From JAWKZG01 sp041396125 (GTDB lineage Bacteria; Pseudomonadota; Gammaproteobacteria; Competibacterales; Competibacteraceae), in NCBI GenBank assembly GCA_041396125.1, contig JAWKZG010000001.1:434001-498000 (forward strand): a stretch of 64,000 nt of DNA. Reading direction: 5' to 3'. The first letter of the stretch is position 1; every line of letters starts with the position of its first letter. Positions 53,342-63,523 of this stretch are shown here, one piece after another. The notes beneath the pieces are model-generated. The model was not told the origin of the DNA. It did not search any database and saw only the letters and a list, made by a program, of their open reading frames with translations. Made by a program: the position numbers and the translations under genes.

Positions 53342-54799
53342 ATGAATCGGCATGTTGTGCAGCGCCTGTTGGGCTTGCTGCTGATGGTATTCAGTCTGAC
53401 CTTATTGCCCCCGGTACTGGTGGGGCTGTGGTATGGCGATGGCGCGGTGATGCCGTTTCTGCTCGGTTTCGCGCTGACCCTGCTGCTGGGCACGGTAACC
53501 TGGCTGCCGGTGCGCAAAGTGCAGCGCGAGTTACGCTTGCGCGACGGTTTCCTGGTCGTGGTCTTGTTCTGGTCGGTACTGGGCCTGTTCGGTACCTTGC
53601 CGTTTTTGCTGGCGGAGCACGAACCGGTTCTGCCGATGGGGTTTACCGACGCGCTGTTTGAATCGCTGTCCGGTTTGACCACCACCGGTGCGACCGTCAT
53701 GGTCGGGCTGGATAATCTACCGCATTCCATTCTGTTTTATCGCCAGCAACTGCAATGGCTGGGCGGTATGGGCATTATTGTGCTGGCGGTCGCTATTCTG
53801 CCGATGCTGGGTATCGGTGGTATGCAGTTATACCGTGCCGAAATGCCCGGCCCCATGAAAGACGCCAAACTGACGCCGCGTATTACCGAAACAGCAAAAG
53901 CGTTGTGGTATATCTATCTGGGACTGACCATCGCCTGCATGCTGGCGTACCGGCTTGCCGGTATGGGTTGGTTTGATGCCGTGGCACACTCGTTTTCGAC
54001 GGTTGCAATCGGCGGCTTTTCCACCTACGACGACAGCATCGGGCATTTCAATGAACCGCTGGTCATGATCGTGGCTATCGTGTTTATGTTTATTTCCGGG
54101 GTGAATTTTGCGCTGCACTTTCTGGTTGTGCGGACACGGAACTGGCGTACCTATACGCGCGATGCCGAGTTTCGTGCTTATGCTATGTCACTGTGCATGG
54201 TCGCACTGATCACGATTGTGTATCTGCATTTTACGCATACCTTCGAGGGCCATGAAGCGCTCCTGCACGGCGTGTTCCAGGTGGTGTCCATTGCCACCAC
54301 GACCGGCTTCACCACCGCTGAATATTTCGCCTGGCCCGGTTTCCTGCCGGTCATGCTGTTATTTACCAGTTTTATCGGTGCCTGTGCGGGTTCAACCGGC
54401 GGCGGCATGAAAGTGATGCGCATGCTGTTGCTGTACAAGCAGGGCAAACGCGAAATTTTACGCCTGATTCATCCGGCCGCCCAGGTGCCGGTCAAACTGG
54501 GTAACAAGCCGGTGCCGGAACGGGTTATCGGCGCAGTATGGGGGTTCTTTGCCCTGTATGTGGCGGCTTTCGCGGTGATGCTGCTGGCCTTGATGGCAAC
54601 CGGACTGGATCAGGTCACGGCGTTTTCGGCGGTGGCGGCCTGCATCAATAATCTCGGTCCTGGTCTGGGCGATGTCGGGGCTAATTTCGCCTCTATCAAT
54701 GCACCGGCTAAATGGGTATTGTCTTTCGCAATGCTGCTGGGGCGGCTGGAAATTTTTACCCTGCTGGTGCTGCTGACTCCCAGTTTCTGGCGGCGATAA
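53342..54799 (+). CDS. trkH: Trk potassium uptake protein TrkH
   Basis: TrkH (485 residues) is the inner-membrane potassium pore. The four selectivity-filter repeats are visible: SGLTTTGATVM near residue 112, TVAIGGFSTYDD near 222, ATTTGFTTAEY near 320 and NNLGPGLGDVG near 436, each with the filter glycine. The intact frame ends LLTPSFWRR. It sits between trkA and a second trkH-like gene starting four bases after its stop. Confidence 0.96.
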   Translation: MNRHVVQRLLGLLLMVFSLTLLPPVLVGLWYGDGAVMPFLLGFALTLLLGTVTWLPVRKVQRELRLRDGFLVVVLFWSVLGLFGTLPFLLAEHEPVLPMGFTDALFESLSGLTTTGATVMVGLDNLPHSILFYRQQLQWLGGMGIIVLAVAILPMLGIGGMQLYRAEMPGPMKDAKLTPRITETAKALWYIYLGLTIACMLAYRLAGMGWFDAVAHSFSTVAIGGFSTYDDSIGHFNEPLVMIVAIVFMFISGVNFALHFLVVRTRNWRTYTRDAEFRAYAMSLCMVALITIVYLHFTHTFEGHEALLHGVFQVVSIATTTGFTTAEYFAWPGFLPVMLLFTSFIGACAGSTGGGMKVMRMLLLYKQGKREILRLIHPAAQVPVKLGNKPVPERVIGAVWGFFALYVAAFAVMLLALMATGLDQVTAFSAVAACINNLGPGLGDVGANFASINAPAKWVLSFAMLLGRLEIFTLLVLLTPSFWRR

Positions 54800-54803
54800 A
54801 CGT

Positions 54804-56248
54804 ATGCAATTCAGTGCAATTGCCCGGATTTTGGGATTGCTGCTGCTGCTGTTCAGCGTTTCCCTGTTGCCGCCGATCGCAGTGTCCTGGAGCTATCAGG
54901 ATGGCGAAGCACGTTATTTTTTATACACCCTGGGGGGATTACTCGGGGTCGGACTGCTGAGCCGCTTGCTCGTGCCCAGCAGTACCGATCTGCGCACCCG
55001 CGATGGCTTCCCGATTGTCACGTTGTTCCGGGCCGGGCTGGGATTTCCGCCAGTGGTATCCGCCGCTCATTTCAGTCCCACGCCGCATTTATCCTATACC
55101 GATGCGACCTTCGAGGCGCTGTCCGGTTTATCAATACGGGTGCCACCGGGTACTGCAGCAGATCGAAATCCTACCGCCGTCGTTACTGTATTACCGTCAG
55201 CAACTGCAGTGGCTGGGCGGTATGGGCATGATTGTGCTGGCAGTCGCGGTGCTGCCGATGCTGGGAGTGGGCGGTGACACTGGGACGGCGGAAAATCCCC
55301 GGTCCGGTTAAAGATGAAAAACTGACTCCCCGACTGGCCCGCACAGCACAATTGTTCTGGCTTTTTTACGTTGGCCTGACCGTGTTCGCGGCATTCGCTT
55401 TCTGGGGGCAGCAGGATGACGCCTGATGCCATCGGGCACAGTTTTGCGCTATTCGACGGGCGGGTTTTCCACCCATGACGACAGCCTGGGGTTTTTTAAC
55501 AGTCCCCTGATTGAAGCGATTGCTATTGTGCTGATGCTGGCTGGTGCCATGAACTTCAGCGTGCATTTTCTGAGCTGGCGGCAGCGGTCGCTGAAAGTCT
55601 ACTGGCGTAAACTGGTGTGCGGGCGTTTTTACTGATCGTAGCCGGTTTGACCGTGCTGATCGCAGTATGTCTGTATTTTTCCGGGCGCTACGGCATGCTG
55701 GCCAGTCTGCGCCATAGCGCGTTCACGCTGGTGTCGATTATCACCAGTACCGGCTTTATCACGGAAGCCTTTGCCGAATGGCCGGTTTTTCTGTCCTTAT
55801 TATTAATCTATATCAGTTTGATCAGCTGCGCTGGCCTTACCGCCGGTGGTGTTAAGGTGGTGCGGATTCTGCTCCTGCTGAAGCAGAGTTACCGGGAAAT
55901 TATGCGCCTGATCCATCCGCGCGGGATGATACCGATAAAAATCAGCGGTCATGCGATCGGCGATGATGTGAAAAGCGTCATGCGTGGGCTTCTTTGCGCT
56001 GTATGTGTTCACCGCTGCCGGCTTGACCATACCATGGCCAGTACCGGCCTGGATGTGCTGAGCGCGTTTTTTGGCAGCGGTCGCCGCCTGTCTGAATGTA
56101 CTGGGGCTGGGGCTGCGTGACGTGGCGGTCAATTTTGCGACTGTTACAACACCCGGTAAATGGATCTTGATCATCGCCATGTTACTGGGGCGACCGGAGA
56201 TATTCACTGCGTGTTGGTGTTGTTGACCCCGCCTTCTGGCGGCGCTGA
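54804..56248 (+). CDS. Second TrkH-like potassium channel gene (many frame breaks)
   Basis: Starting MQFSAIARILGLLLLLFSVS, this roughly 481-codon region is collinear with the upstream TrkH. Recognisable pieces in shifting frames include LSYTDATFEALSGL, LYYRQQLQWLGGMGMIVLAV, GGFSTHDDSLGFFNSP, TSTGFITEAFAEWP and HPRGMIPIKISGHAIGDD, ending near 56248 with a TPxFWRR-like tail. At least five indels and some altered stretches, such as 55266-55310, occur. Because the same error density continues into metK and ahcY, sequence error is likely, but a genuine decaying duplicate cannot be excluded. The first-filter text TTTGATV is corrupted here. Confidence 0.75.
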
Positions 56249-56272
56249 AACAGCTGCTGCTAACGTCGCAGC

Positions 56273-57432
56273 TTAGCTGTTGGATCGCAGTTGCAAGCCA
56301 TTCGGGCTGCCAGCCAGTTCCGTTTCACCGTTCAGAAAAGCCTGTACCCGCTCACCCGCCAGCGGTTTGCGCCAGCCGTGCAGCAGCGGCGTATCCTGAC
56401 CGCGCACTACCTGCTCTAGTTCGCGTCGGCTGGCCAGACTGGCCGGCTGATATCGTGCTCTGCCGCGCAATATTTGATGATAGCTACCAGTGCGTCCAGT
56501 ACAGCATCCTGTGCCGGCGTGACAACGGCCGGGATGCGCGACACCGGCCATTCTTCGCGGGGTGTCTGGCGTGCTTGCGCGACTGTGATCCAGGCAGGTC
56601 TTACCCGTGCCGCTGCCGCAGTTTGTCGGGCAGGTTGCGCAGTTTATCCAGTCCGGCCTGCCATTGGCTGAATACGCGCCAGATCCAGCAGCAGATTATC
56701 GTCGCAGATCCAAGCGTCGGGCTTGTCAGCTTGTATTGCCTGCTGCTCCCGCCAGTCTGCCAGCGTGCGCAAGACCACCAGTTGGGCAGATTTTAATTTG
56801 CCGCACCTTGATCCGCGTCCAGGCCTGCGCCGGAGCTGGCCGATACGGCTGGATCGCTCAGTTGCTGAAAACTGCGCAAGCCGTCCTGTCGCTGACGCTG
56901 CTGCAAATCCCGGTGGTTGGCGGGTGGCGATTCGCCATTGCAGATAACGCACATCATCGGCGGCAGGCTGATCGTTCGGACCAAGCGGACGTTGGCTCCA
57001 GTCGGTACGCACCTGGGAGATTTATCCAGACGATCCCCTGAAAAGCAGTTCCCGTGCGCCAGTGTGGCGTACCCGACCTGATCACCCTGACCGAGTACGG
57101 TAGCGGCGATCTGGTATCGAAGATCGGGCTGGGTACAGCGCCGCGTAAATGGTAAAATTTTTCAGATCCTGCTGTGCGGCATGCAGGACTTGATGGACGG
57201 TAAGGTCGCACAGCAGGGTCAGCAAAGGCGTCAGATCAAGTTCCGGCTGTAACGACACAGGCGATGACCTTCGGGGGCACCGACCTGCAGTAGGCACAGG
57301 CGCGGATAATAGGTGCGTTCGCGGATAAACTCGGTGTCCAGGGCTGTTACTGGCCGTCTGCAGCCTGCCTGCAAAACTGGCCAGACTGATGCTGTCATCG
57401 ATGTAAAGACTGGCTGCAGATGATTTATCCAT
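56273..57432 (-). CDS. rnd: Ribonuclease D (many frame breaks)
   Basis: On the minus strand the ATG at 57432 reads MDKSSAASLYIDDSISLASF, then a shifted frame gives ALDTEFIRERTYYPRLCLLQV, the DEDD exonuclease motif I. Later pieces are VLHAAQQDLKNF (motif II), the AADDVRYLQ motif III, KLKSAQLVVLRTLADWREQQ of the first HRDC domain, and the C-terminal PLLHGWRKPLAGERVQAFL ending at 56273. Repaired length is about 386 residues (E. coli 375). RNase D trims tRNA 3' ends. All four catalytic acid positions are visible, so the breaks look like sequencing errors. Confidence 0.8.
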
Positions 57433-57916
57433 GCTGTGATCCGGAGCGGGTCCATACGAGATTTGCCACCCGCTTTTTCCAGCAGCCGGATGCCTTCCAT
57501 GCCTCATACCGCGATCAACCGCTGGCACATATCGTACACCGTCAGCAGCGCCACCTGCACGGCGGTCAATGCTTCCATCTCGATTCCGGTGCGACCGCGG
57601 GTTTCGGGCGCTGGCGCGGCAAATATACGGTGTCATTGGCCTGCGGTTCCAGTTCCAGTCAACTGTCAGGGCCAGTGATGGCAGAGTGGAACTGATCGGC
57701 GGTTTTTTTGGCCCCCATGATCCCGGCGATACGCGCGATACCGAGTACATCACCTTTTTTATGGCCACCGGATTTAATCAGTTCCAGTGTTGCGGGCTGC
57801 ATCACGATGCGGCCCTCTGCAATTGCCAGGCGTGACGTTTCCTGTTTGCCGCCAACATCGACCATGTGAGCCTCACCGGCGGCATTAAAATGTGTAAGCG
57901 TAGTCATTTTGTCCAT
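57425..57916 (-). CDS. moaC: Cyclic pyranopterin monophosphate synthase MoaC (frame breaks)
   Basis: MoaC makes the pyranopterin ring in molybdenum-cofactor synthesis. The N-terminal half reads HFNAAGEAHMVDVGGKQETS and GDVLGIARIAGIMGAKKTAD; after indels near 57680 and beyond, the shifted frames give RGRTGIEMEALTAVQVALLT, VYDMCQ and MEGIRLLEKAGGKS. The LCHPL active-site loop is corrupted near 57680. The frame opens at 57916; an ATG at 57907 (MTTLTHF) fits the family start equally well. The end is uncertain and probably overlaps the rnd start. No other molybdenum-cofactor gene lies in the window. Confidence 0.75.
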
Positions 57917-58192
57917 ATTGGGTTGTGAATTTTAAGAGCAGGCATTGTAAGCCCTTTACCGTAGAACCTGTTTGCGCAGTTGCGGCGACTGGCTGTTTAA
58001 GACAGGTTGTTTAAACGGGCCTTATTGGTAGGCCTTGCCGAGCGTGTGAATGAGGCTTGTATAGTGGCTGAACATTGCGCAGATGCAAGCCTATTGATTT
58101 ACAGTTACAATCCGCGGCCTTTGCAGTTGCAATTTATCACTATCTTACCGTATTGCCACAGGCAGTCTCGGGGGACAAATTCGAGGAACACA

Positions 58193-59354
58193 ATGAGCGA
58201 TAATTTTGTATTTACTTCCGAATCCGTATCCGAGGGCCATCCGGATAAAATGGCTGACCAGCTGTCGGATGCTGTGCTGGATGCTATTCTGAAGCAAGAT
58301 CCGAATGCGCGGGTTGCCTGCGAAACCCTGATCAAAACCGGGATTGTTGTGCTGGCAGGCGAAATTACCACCTCGGCCTGGGTCGATTTCGAAGAACTGG
58401 TGCGCCAGACCGTCTGCGATATTGGTTATAACCACTCCGAGCTGGGATTCGATGGCAATACCTGCGCGGTGGTCAACTGCATCGGCAAGCAATCGCCGGA
58501 TATTGCCGGCGGCGTAGACCGGAAAAGTCCGGAAGAGCAGGGCGCCGGGGATCAGGGCCTGATGTTCGGTTATGCGACCAATGAAACCGACGTGTTAATG
58601 CCGGCTCCGATCACGTATGCGCACCGGCTGGTCAAGCGCCAGTCCGAAGTACGCAAAAGTGGCAGATTGTCCTGGCTGCGCCCGGATGCCAAAAGCCAGA
58701 TCACCATGCGTTACGAAAACGGCGAGATAGCCGGTGTCGATGCGGTGGTGCTGTCCACGCAGCATGATAAAAATATATCGCAGAAAGAGATTCACGAAGC
58801 GGTAATGGAGGAAATCATCAAGCCGGTGCTACCCGCCAGCTGGCTGCATGACAAGACCCAGTACCACATCAACCCCACCGGCCAGTTTATTATCGGCGGT
58901 CCGGTTGGCGACTGCGGCCTGACCGGGCGCAAAATTATCGTCGATACCTATGGCGGTATGGCTCGTCACGGCGGCGGTGCATTCTCCGGCAAGGATCCGT
59001 CCAAAGTCGACCGCTCGGCAGCCTATGCCGGTCGTTACGTCGCCAAGAACATCGTTGCCGCCGGCCTGGCAGATAAATGCGAAATTCAGATCTCGTATGC
59101 TATCGGCGTGGCCGAGCCGACCTCGATCAGCATCAACACCTTTGGCACCGGCCGGGTATCCGAGCAGCGGATTGTGGAACTGGTGCGGGAATTTTTCGAT
59201 CTGCGCCCTTATGGCCTGATCACCATGCTGAATCTGATCCAGCCGATTTACTCAGCAGACGGCGGCTTACGGCCATTTTGGTCGCGACCACGCCGATTTC
59301 ACCTGGGAACGCACCGACAAGGCCGACGTGCCGCGCAGTGCTGCCGGGCTGTAA
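58193..59354 (+). CDS. metK: S-adenosylmethionine synthetase (one frame break near the end)
   Basis: MetK joins ATP and methionine to make SAM. The ATG at 58193 follows GAGGAA and reads MSDNFVFTSESVSEGHPDKM, with the P-loop-like GAGDQGLMFGYATNET near residue 117 and GGGAFSGKDPSKVDRSAAY near 260. A shift near 59260 hides the tail, which in the other frame reads YGHFGRDHADFTWERTDKAD to the TAA at 59352-59354. Repaired length is about 387 residues (E. coli 384). The frame is open far upstream, but those residues have no family match. The 276-base spacer before it shares no SAM-riboswitch pattern I recognise. Confidence 0.93.
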
Positions 59355-59363
59355 ACATCGCTC

Positions 59364-59439
59364 ATCCGCTGTCTGACAGCGGATTCATTGCCGTTGGGGT
59401 CAGTGCGGGGAGCAGCGGTAGCGCTCCCCCTGACACCAA
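59364..59439 (+). promoter_or_regulatory. Compound RNA hairpins between metK and ahcY
   Basis: First, ATCCGCTGT (59364-59372) pairs perfectly with ACAGCGGAT (59376-59384) around three bases. Second, TTGG (59394-59397), GTCAG (59399-59403) and GGGGAGC (59407-59413) pair in order with CCAA (59436-59439), CTGAC (59430-59434) and GCTCCCC (59423-59429), giving a 16-pair interrupted helix with a nine-base loop. No T-run follows either, so they are not plain terminators. It ends about 24 bases before the ahcY start and may regulate it. I do not find the SAH-riboswitch consensus. Confidence 0.55.
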
Positions 59440-59462
59440 ACACTACTTTCGAGCATTCAATG

Positions 59463-60734
59463 ATGAACCAAGATTACAAAGTTAAAGATATCGCGCTGGC
59501 CGATTGGGGCCGCAAGGAAATCGAGATCGCTGAAACCGAAATGCCGGGCCTGATGGCGCTGCGTGAGGAATAATGGCGCGCAACAACCGCTGGCCGGTGC
59601 TCATTGTCGAAGGTCTGCACATGACCAACCAGACCGCCGTGCTGATCGAAACCCTGAAAGCCCTGGGCGCTGGAGCACGCTGGTCCTCGTGTACATTTTT
59701 TCCACCAGGATCACGCCGCTGCCGCTATTGCTGCCACCGGTGCCGGAATGGTCGGAAAGGTGAAACCGAAGAAGAATACTGGTGGTGCGTGGAGCAGACG
59801 ATCCAGGGGCCGAATGGCTGGACCCCGAACATGATCCTGGACGATGGCGGCGACCTGACCCAGTTAATGCAAATGATAAATACCCCGAATTGCTGAAAGC
59901 TGTGCGCGGCGTTTCCGGAGGAAACCATCACCGGCGCGTGCACCGTTTATACGAGCATGGCCCGAAAAGGCACGCTGGCCTGCCCGGCCATCAATGTCAA
60001 CGATTCGGTTACCAAGTCCAAGTTTGACAATAAATACGGTTGCTGCGAGGCCGTTGGTAGACGGTATCCGTCGCGCCACTGATGTCATGATGGCCGGCAA
60101 AATCGCCATGGTGTGCGGGTTTCATGATGTGGGCAAAGGCTCGGCAGCATCCCTGCGCCGTGCCGGTTGCCGGGTGATGGTTTCCGAAGTTGACCTGACT
60201 GCGCGCTGCAGGCGGCGATGGAAGGCTACGAAGTGGTGACCATGGAAGACGCCGCCCCGCGGCCACGATATTTTTGTCACGGTGACCGGCAATCTGGATG
60301 TGATCAATATCGATCAGGTGGGCCATGAAAGACCGCGCGATTGTCTGCAATATCACTTCCATAACGAAATTCAGGTCGCTGCACTCAAGAATTTCGGCGG
60401 ACAATATTAAACCGCAGGTCGATCAGATCGAATTCCCGGACGGCAAAAAACTGATCCTGCTGTCGGGGCTGGCTGGCCGACCTGGGCAACGCGACCGGAC
60501 ATCCCAGTTTGTCATGAGCGCCTCGTTTACCAACCAGGTCCTGCATGATCGAGCTGTGGCAGAATCACAGCAATGGCGAGAAAGTCTATGTCCTGGCCCA
60601 AGCATCTGGACGAGAAAGTTGCTGCCGATCTGGATAAACTCGGTGCGAAACTGACCAAGCTCAGCCAGCAGCAGGCGGACTATATCGGTGTCAGCACAGA
60701 CGGGCCGTTCAAACCGGACGAATACCGCTACTGA
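59463..60734 (+). CDS. ahcY: S-adenosylhomocysteine hydrolase (many frame breaks)
   Basis: AhcY splits SAH into adenosine and homocysteine, clearing the product inhibitor of methylation. The ATG at 59463 (or 59460) reads NQDYKVKDIALADWGRKEIE then EIAETEMPGLMALREE. After that the match moves through all three frames: TAVLIETLKALGA, GETEEEYWWCVEQTI, GWTPNMILDDGGDLTQLM, AINVNDSVTKSKFDNKYG, the NAD-binding CGFHDVGKGSA, IKPQVDQIEFPDGKK and the C-terminal GPFKPDEYRY ending at 60734. Repaired length is about 424 residues. About a dozen indels are needed; sequence error is the simplest explanation. Confidence 0.88.
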
Positions 60735-60895
60735 TGTCGTGTATTGGGCAGACGGTGCGCGCCAGTCTGCTCCGCTGGTGGACATCTTTAAATAGACGGC
60801 TGCTGCTTAGACTCTATACCAATATCGCGCTTAGCGGGTGCGGTTTTAACCCAACCCCTACCATGTCCAGCCCACGTATAGAGGAAAAACAGCAT

Positions 60896-61882
60896 ATGCC
60901 AAACCGCAGGCAAACGATAAAAAACAGTTATCAGTGTGTGGCCTTGCTGGCCTTGTCTGCGCCGCTTTACAAACCTGTCCCGCCCAGAATGATCCCCTCA
61001 AAGTGGCCGCGATTTACACCTGTGCCGGTCGAGCAGCACAATAGCCGTATCCACAAAGCACTGAACGCTGCTCAGGAACGAGGCGAGAAGCTCATATGTT
61101 TTCTCAAGTGTCGCCAATGCGGATTATGAACGAGTGATGCGTCAGTACGCCGAATCCGGCCAGCATTGATCGTTGGCGAATCTTCGCGGTCGAGGCAGCG
61201 GCCCGTAAAGTCGCTCGCGATTACCCTGAAACCTGGTTTCTGATGGGCTCATCCGGTAAACCGCAGGAGCCGAACGCTGGTGCCTGACAATTACATCTCA
61301 CGAGCCGTCTTATCTGAGCGGGATGATTGCAGGGCGGACTGAGCCAGAGCAATATCATCGGCATGGTTGGCGGCTGTATCCGATTCCGGAAGTAAACCGC
61401 CTGATGCACGCCATGGCCGGTACCGAGGTTAATCCCGACGTGAAATTCATGGTCACGTTCATCGGCTCCGGTTCGATCCGCCAGCCAAGGAAGTTGTTCG
61501 CGCAGATCGATAAAGGCGCGGATATCATGTACGCGAGGCCGGGGTATCGGATGCTGCTGGGAGCGCGGTATCTGCCATCGGTAATTGGGATTGACACCCA
61601 GCCGCAATACCCCGGACAATCGCCTTGCTTCGGCGCTATGGAATAAGGAGCCTCACCATTGACCGGGCTGGCAGTTAGTCCGCGAGGGTAAATTCATCAG
61701 TTTATGATTATACTGGCATCGATGATGCAGTTACGGTGGCTCCGAACGCACCGCCTTTGGGTACTTTCGAAGGCAAAACTCCGGGCCGGCTCGATGCAGC
61801 AGGTAGCGCTAACGCGAGCAGCTATCACCGCCGGTGAGTTCGAAGTCGAGATTAATGAGACCAGCCTGAATCAACATTGTAA
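60896..61882 (+). CDS. BMP-family ABC transporter substrate-binding protein (frame breaks)
   Basis: The ATG at 60896 follows GAGGAAAAA. A signal-peptide-like region runs into AQNDPLKVAAIYT in a shifted frame, then WNSRIHKALNAAQERGE, YPETGFLMGSSGKP-like text, YLSGMIAGGLSQSNIIGMVG, HAMAGTEVNPDVKFMVTFIG and AQIDKGADIMYA, and near the end LVREGKFIS and AGEFEVEINE. This order is that of the basic-membrane-protein (Med/PnrA) family, whose characterised members bind purine nucleosides or related ligands for ABC import. The exact 3' end is unclear because of indels. An ATPase and a permease follow. Confidence 0.75.
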
Positions 61883-61909
61883 TCAGTATTCAGAACAATC
61901 AGTATTCAG
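61881..61909. repeat. Short tandem repeat, 16-base period
   Basis: AATCAGTATTCAG occurs at 61881-61893 and 61897-61909, separated by AAC. It lies in the spacer between the binding-protein and ATPase genes, in the error-dense stretch, so it may be genuine or an assembly stutter. Confidence 0.5.
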
Positions 61910-61974
61910 GGCGGGCCGTCTGGCCCGCGATGCAATAACACACGCCATAGCTTTCTCCTGCGCGTCAATTTTAA

Positions 61975-63522
61975 GTGGCCAGTCCCATCTTAAAACTGCA
62001 CAACATCAGCAAGCGTTTGGCGATCTGCTCAACGATGCGATTTCACCACTACAGCAGGCGAAGTGCTGGTTTTGTTGGCGAAAAACGGTGCCGGTGTGCT
62101 GCTGCTGGTAACCATCCTGTTCGGTCATGCGTGGTGATCTGGCTATATTGAAGCAAGTCGGTCAGCGCCTGCTGCCGGACGGCCTAAGGCCGCGCTGGAG
62201 GCTGGCATCGGTATGGCGCAACGGCATTTCACGCTGGCTGATAATCTGACTGTGTCAGACAATATTCTGCTGGGCACCGAGCCGCTGTTTGCGCGTTTCA
62301 TGCGCGGCGCCAGGCCTGCAAGCGTATTCAGGAACTGGCGCAGCGGCTTTGGGCTGGCGGTCAAACCCTCGGCCCAGGTGGCGCGCGCTACGGTCGGCGA
62401 AAAACAGCGGCGTGGAAATTCTCAAAGCACTGTATCGCGGTGCCCGTATTCTGATTCTGGTCGAGCCGACGTCAGTACTCACAACGCAGGAAGTCGAATC
62501 CCCTCGTTCGCTACCCCGGCGACATGATTGGCGAAGGTATGTCAGTGATTTTCATCAGCCACAAACTGGACGAGATCATGGCCATATTGCCGACCGGGTG
62601 GCGGTACTGCGGGCTGGCAAACTGTCGCCGAGCGCCCGACCCACGAGGTCAGTAAAGCCGAATTGGCGACGGTGATGGTGGCGCACAGTGGCCATGCCAC
62701 ACCGCAAGCCCGGACAATACACGGGCCGGTGGTGGCAGTTACAGCAGGTTCACCACCGCTGCGGGATCGGGTAGGTTTGCGTGAGGCCGATCTGGCGGTC
62801 CGGCAGGCGAAATTGTCGCTGCCGCCGGGGTTGCGGGCACGGTCAGGCAGCACGGCCGACTTGAACAAGCGGTCGGTTGGCACCTGCCAGTGGCACACTG
62901 ACGATTGCCCGGCAGGATGGCCGGCCACTGACGGCCAGGGCCGCGCCACTGGATCGAAGCCGGTATCGGCCGGGTGCCGGAGGAATCGTCAGGGCGAAGC
63001 AGCAGTCGTCGGCGACTTAAGCGTCTGGCAGAACGCGGTGGCTTGAGTGTTACCGTGAGCCGAGATTTTGCCGCCGGTCTGATCAGACGCCAGCCAGCGC
63101 GGGCGCATGCGCAGCATTCTGGTCAGCCAGTTCGATGTCCGTCTGGCCAGGCCGAGGCGCCGGCCCGGACGCTGTCTGGCGGTAATATCCAGAAACTGAT
63201 CCTGGGCCGGGTGCTGCGGGAAGAACCGCGCATCATTATTGTCAATCAACCAACCTGGGGGTTGGATGTCGGAGCGGTAGCCACCATTCACGGCGAACTG
63301 CTGACGGCCAGCGAGCGGGGTGCGGCTATTGTGCTGATTTCGGAAGATCTGGATGAAGTGTTTGCCCTGGCTGATCGGGTGGCAGTGATTTATCAGGGTA
63401 ACTTGTCGCCGGCCCGGCCAGTTGCGGATTGGACGCTGCCCGAGATCGGTCTGGCGATGGCGGGTGGCCTGTCGCCGCCGGACGCTTCATCTGCTCAGAC
63501 GGCTGCCGCAGGAATGCAGTAG
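61975..63522 (+). CDS. BMP-type ABC importer, double ATPase (frame breaks)
   Basis: A probable GTG start at 61975 gives SPILKLHNISKR, and shifted frames continue the first nucleotide-binding domain with MAQRHFTLADNLTVSDNIL (normally VHQHFTLADNLT), SVIFISHKLDEIM-like text and the Walker B ILILxEPTSVLTTQE. The second domain is best preserved in the last frame from about 62974: LSGGNIQKLILGRVLREEPR, then IIIVNQPTWGLDVGA and VLISEDLDEVFALADRVAVI. The weak second Walker B, with Asn/Gln instead of Asp/Glu, is usual for this family of RbsA-like ATPases. Repaired length is about 516 residues. Confidence 0.8.
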
Positions 63523-63523
63523 G

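Noticed and set aside
57917..58192. SAM riboswitch upstream of metK
   Set aside because: I looked for SAM-I and SAM-II type conserved segments and found none; the interval has only weak inverted repeats.
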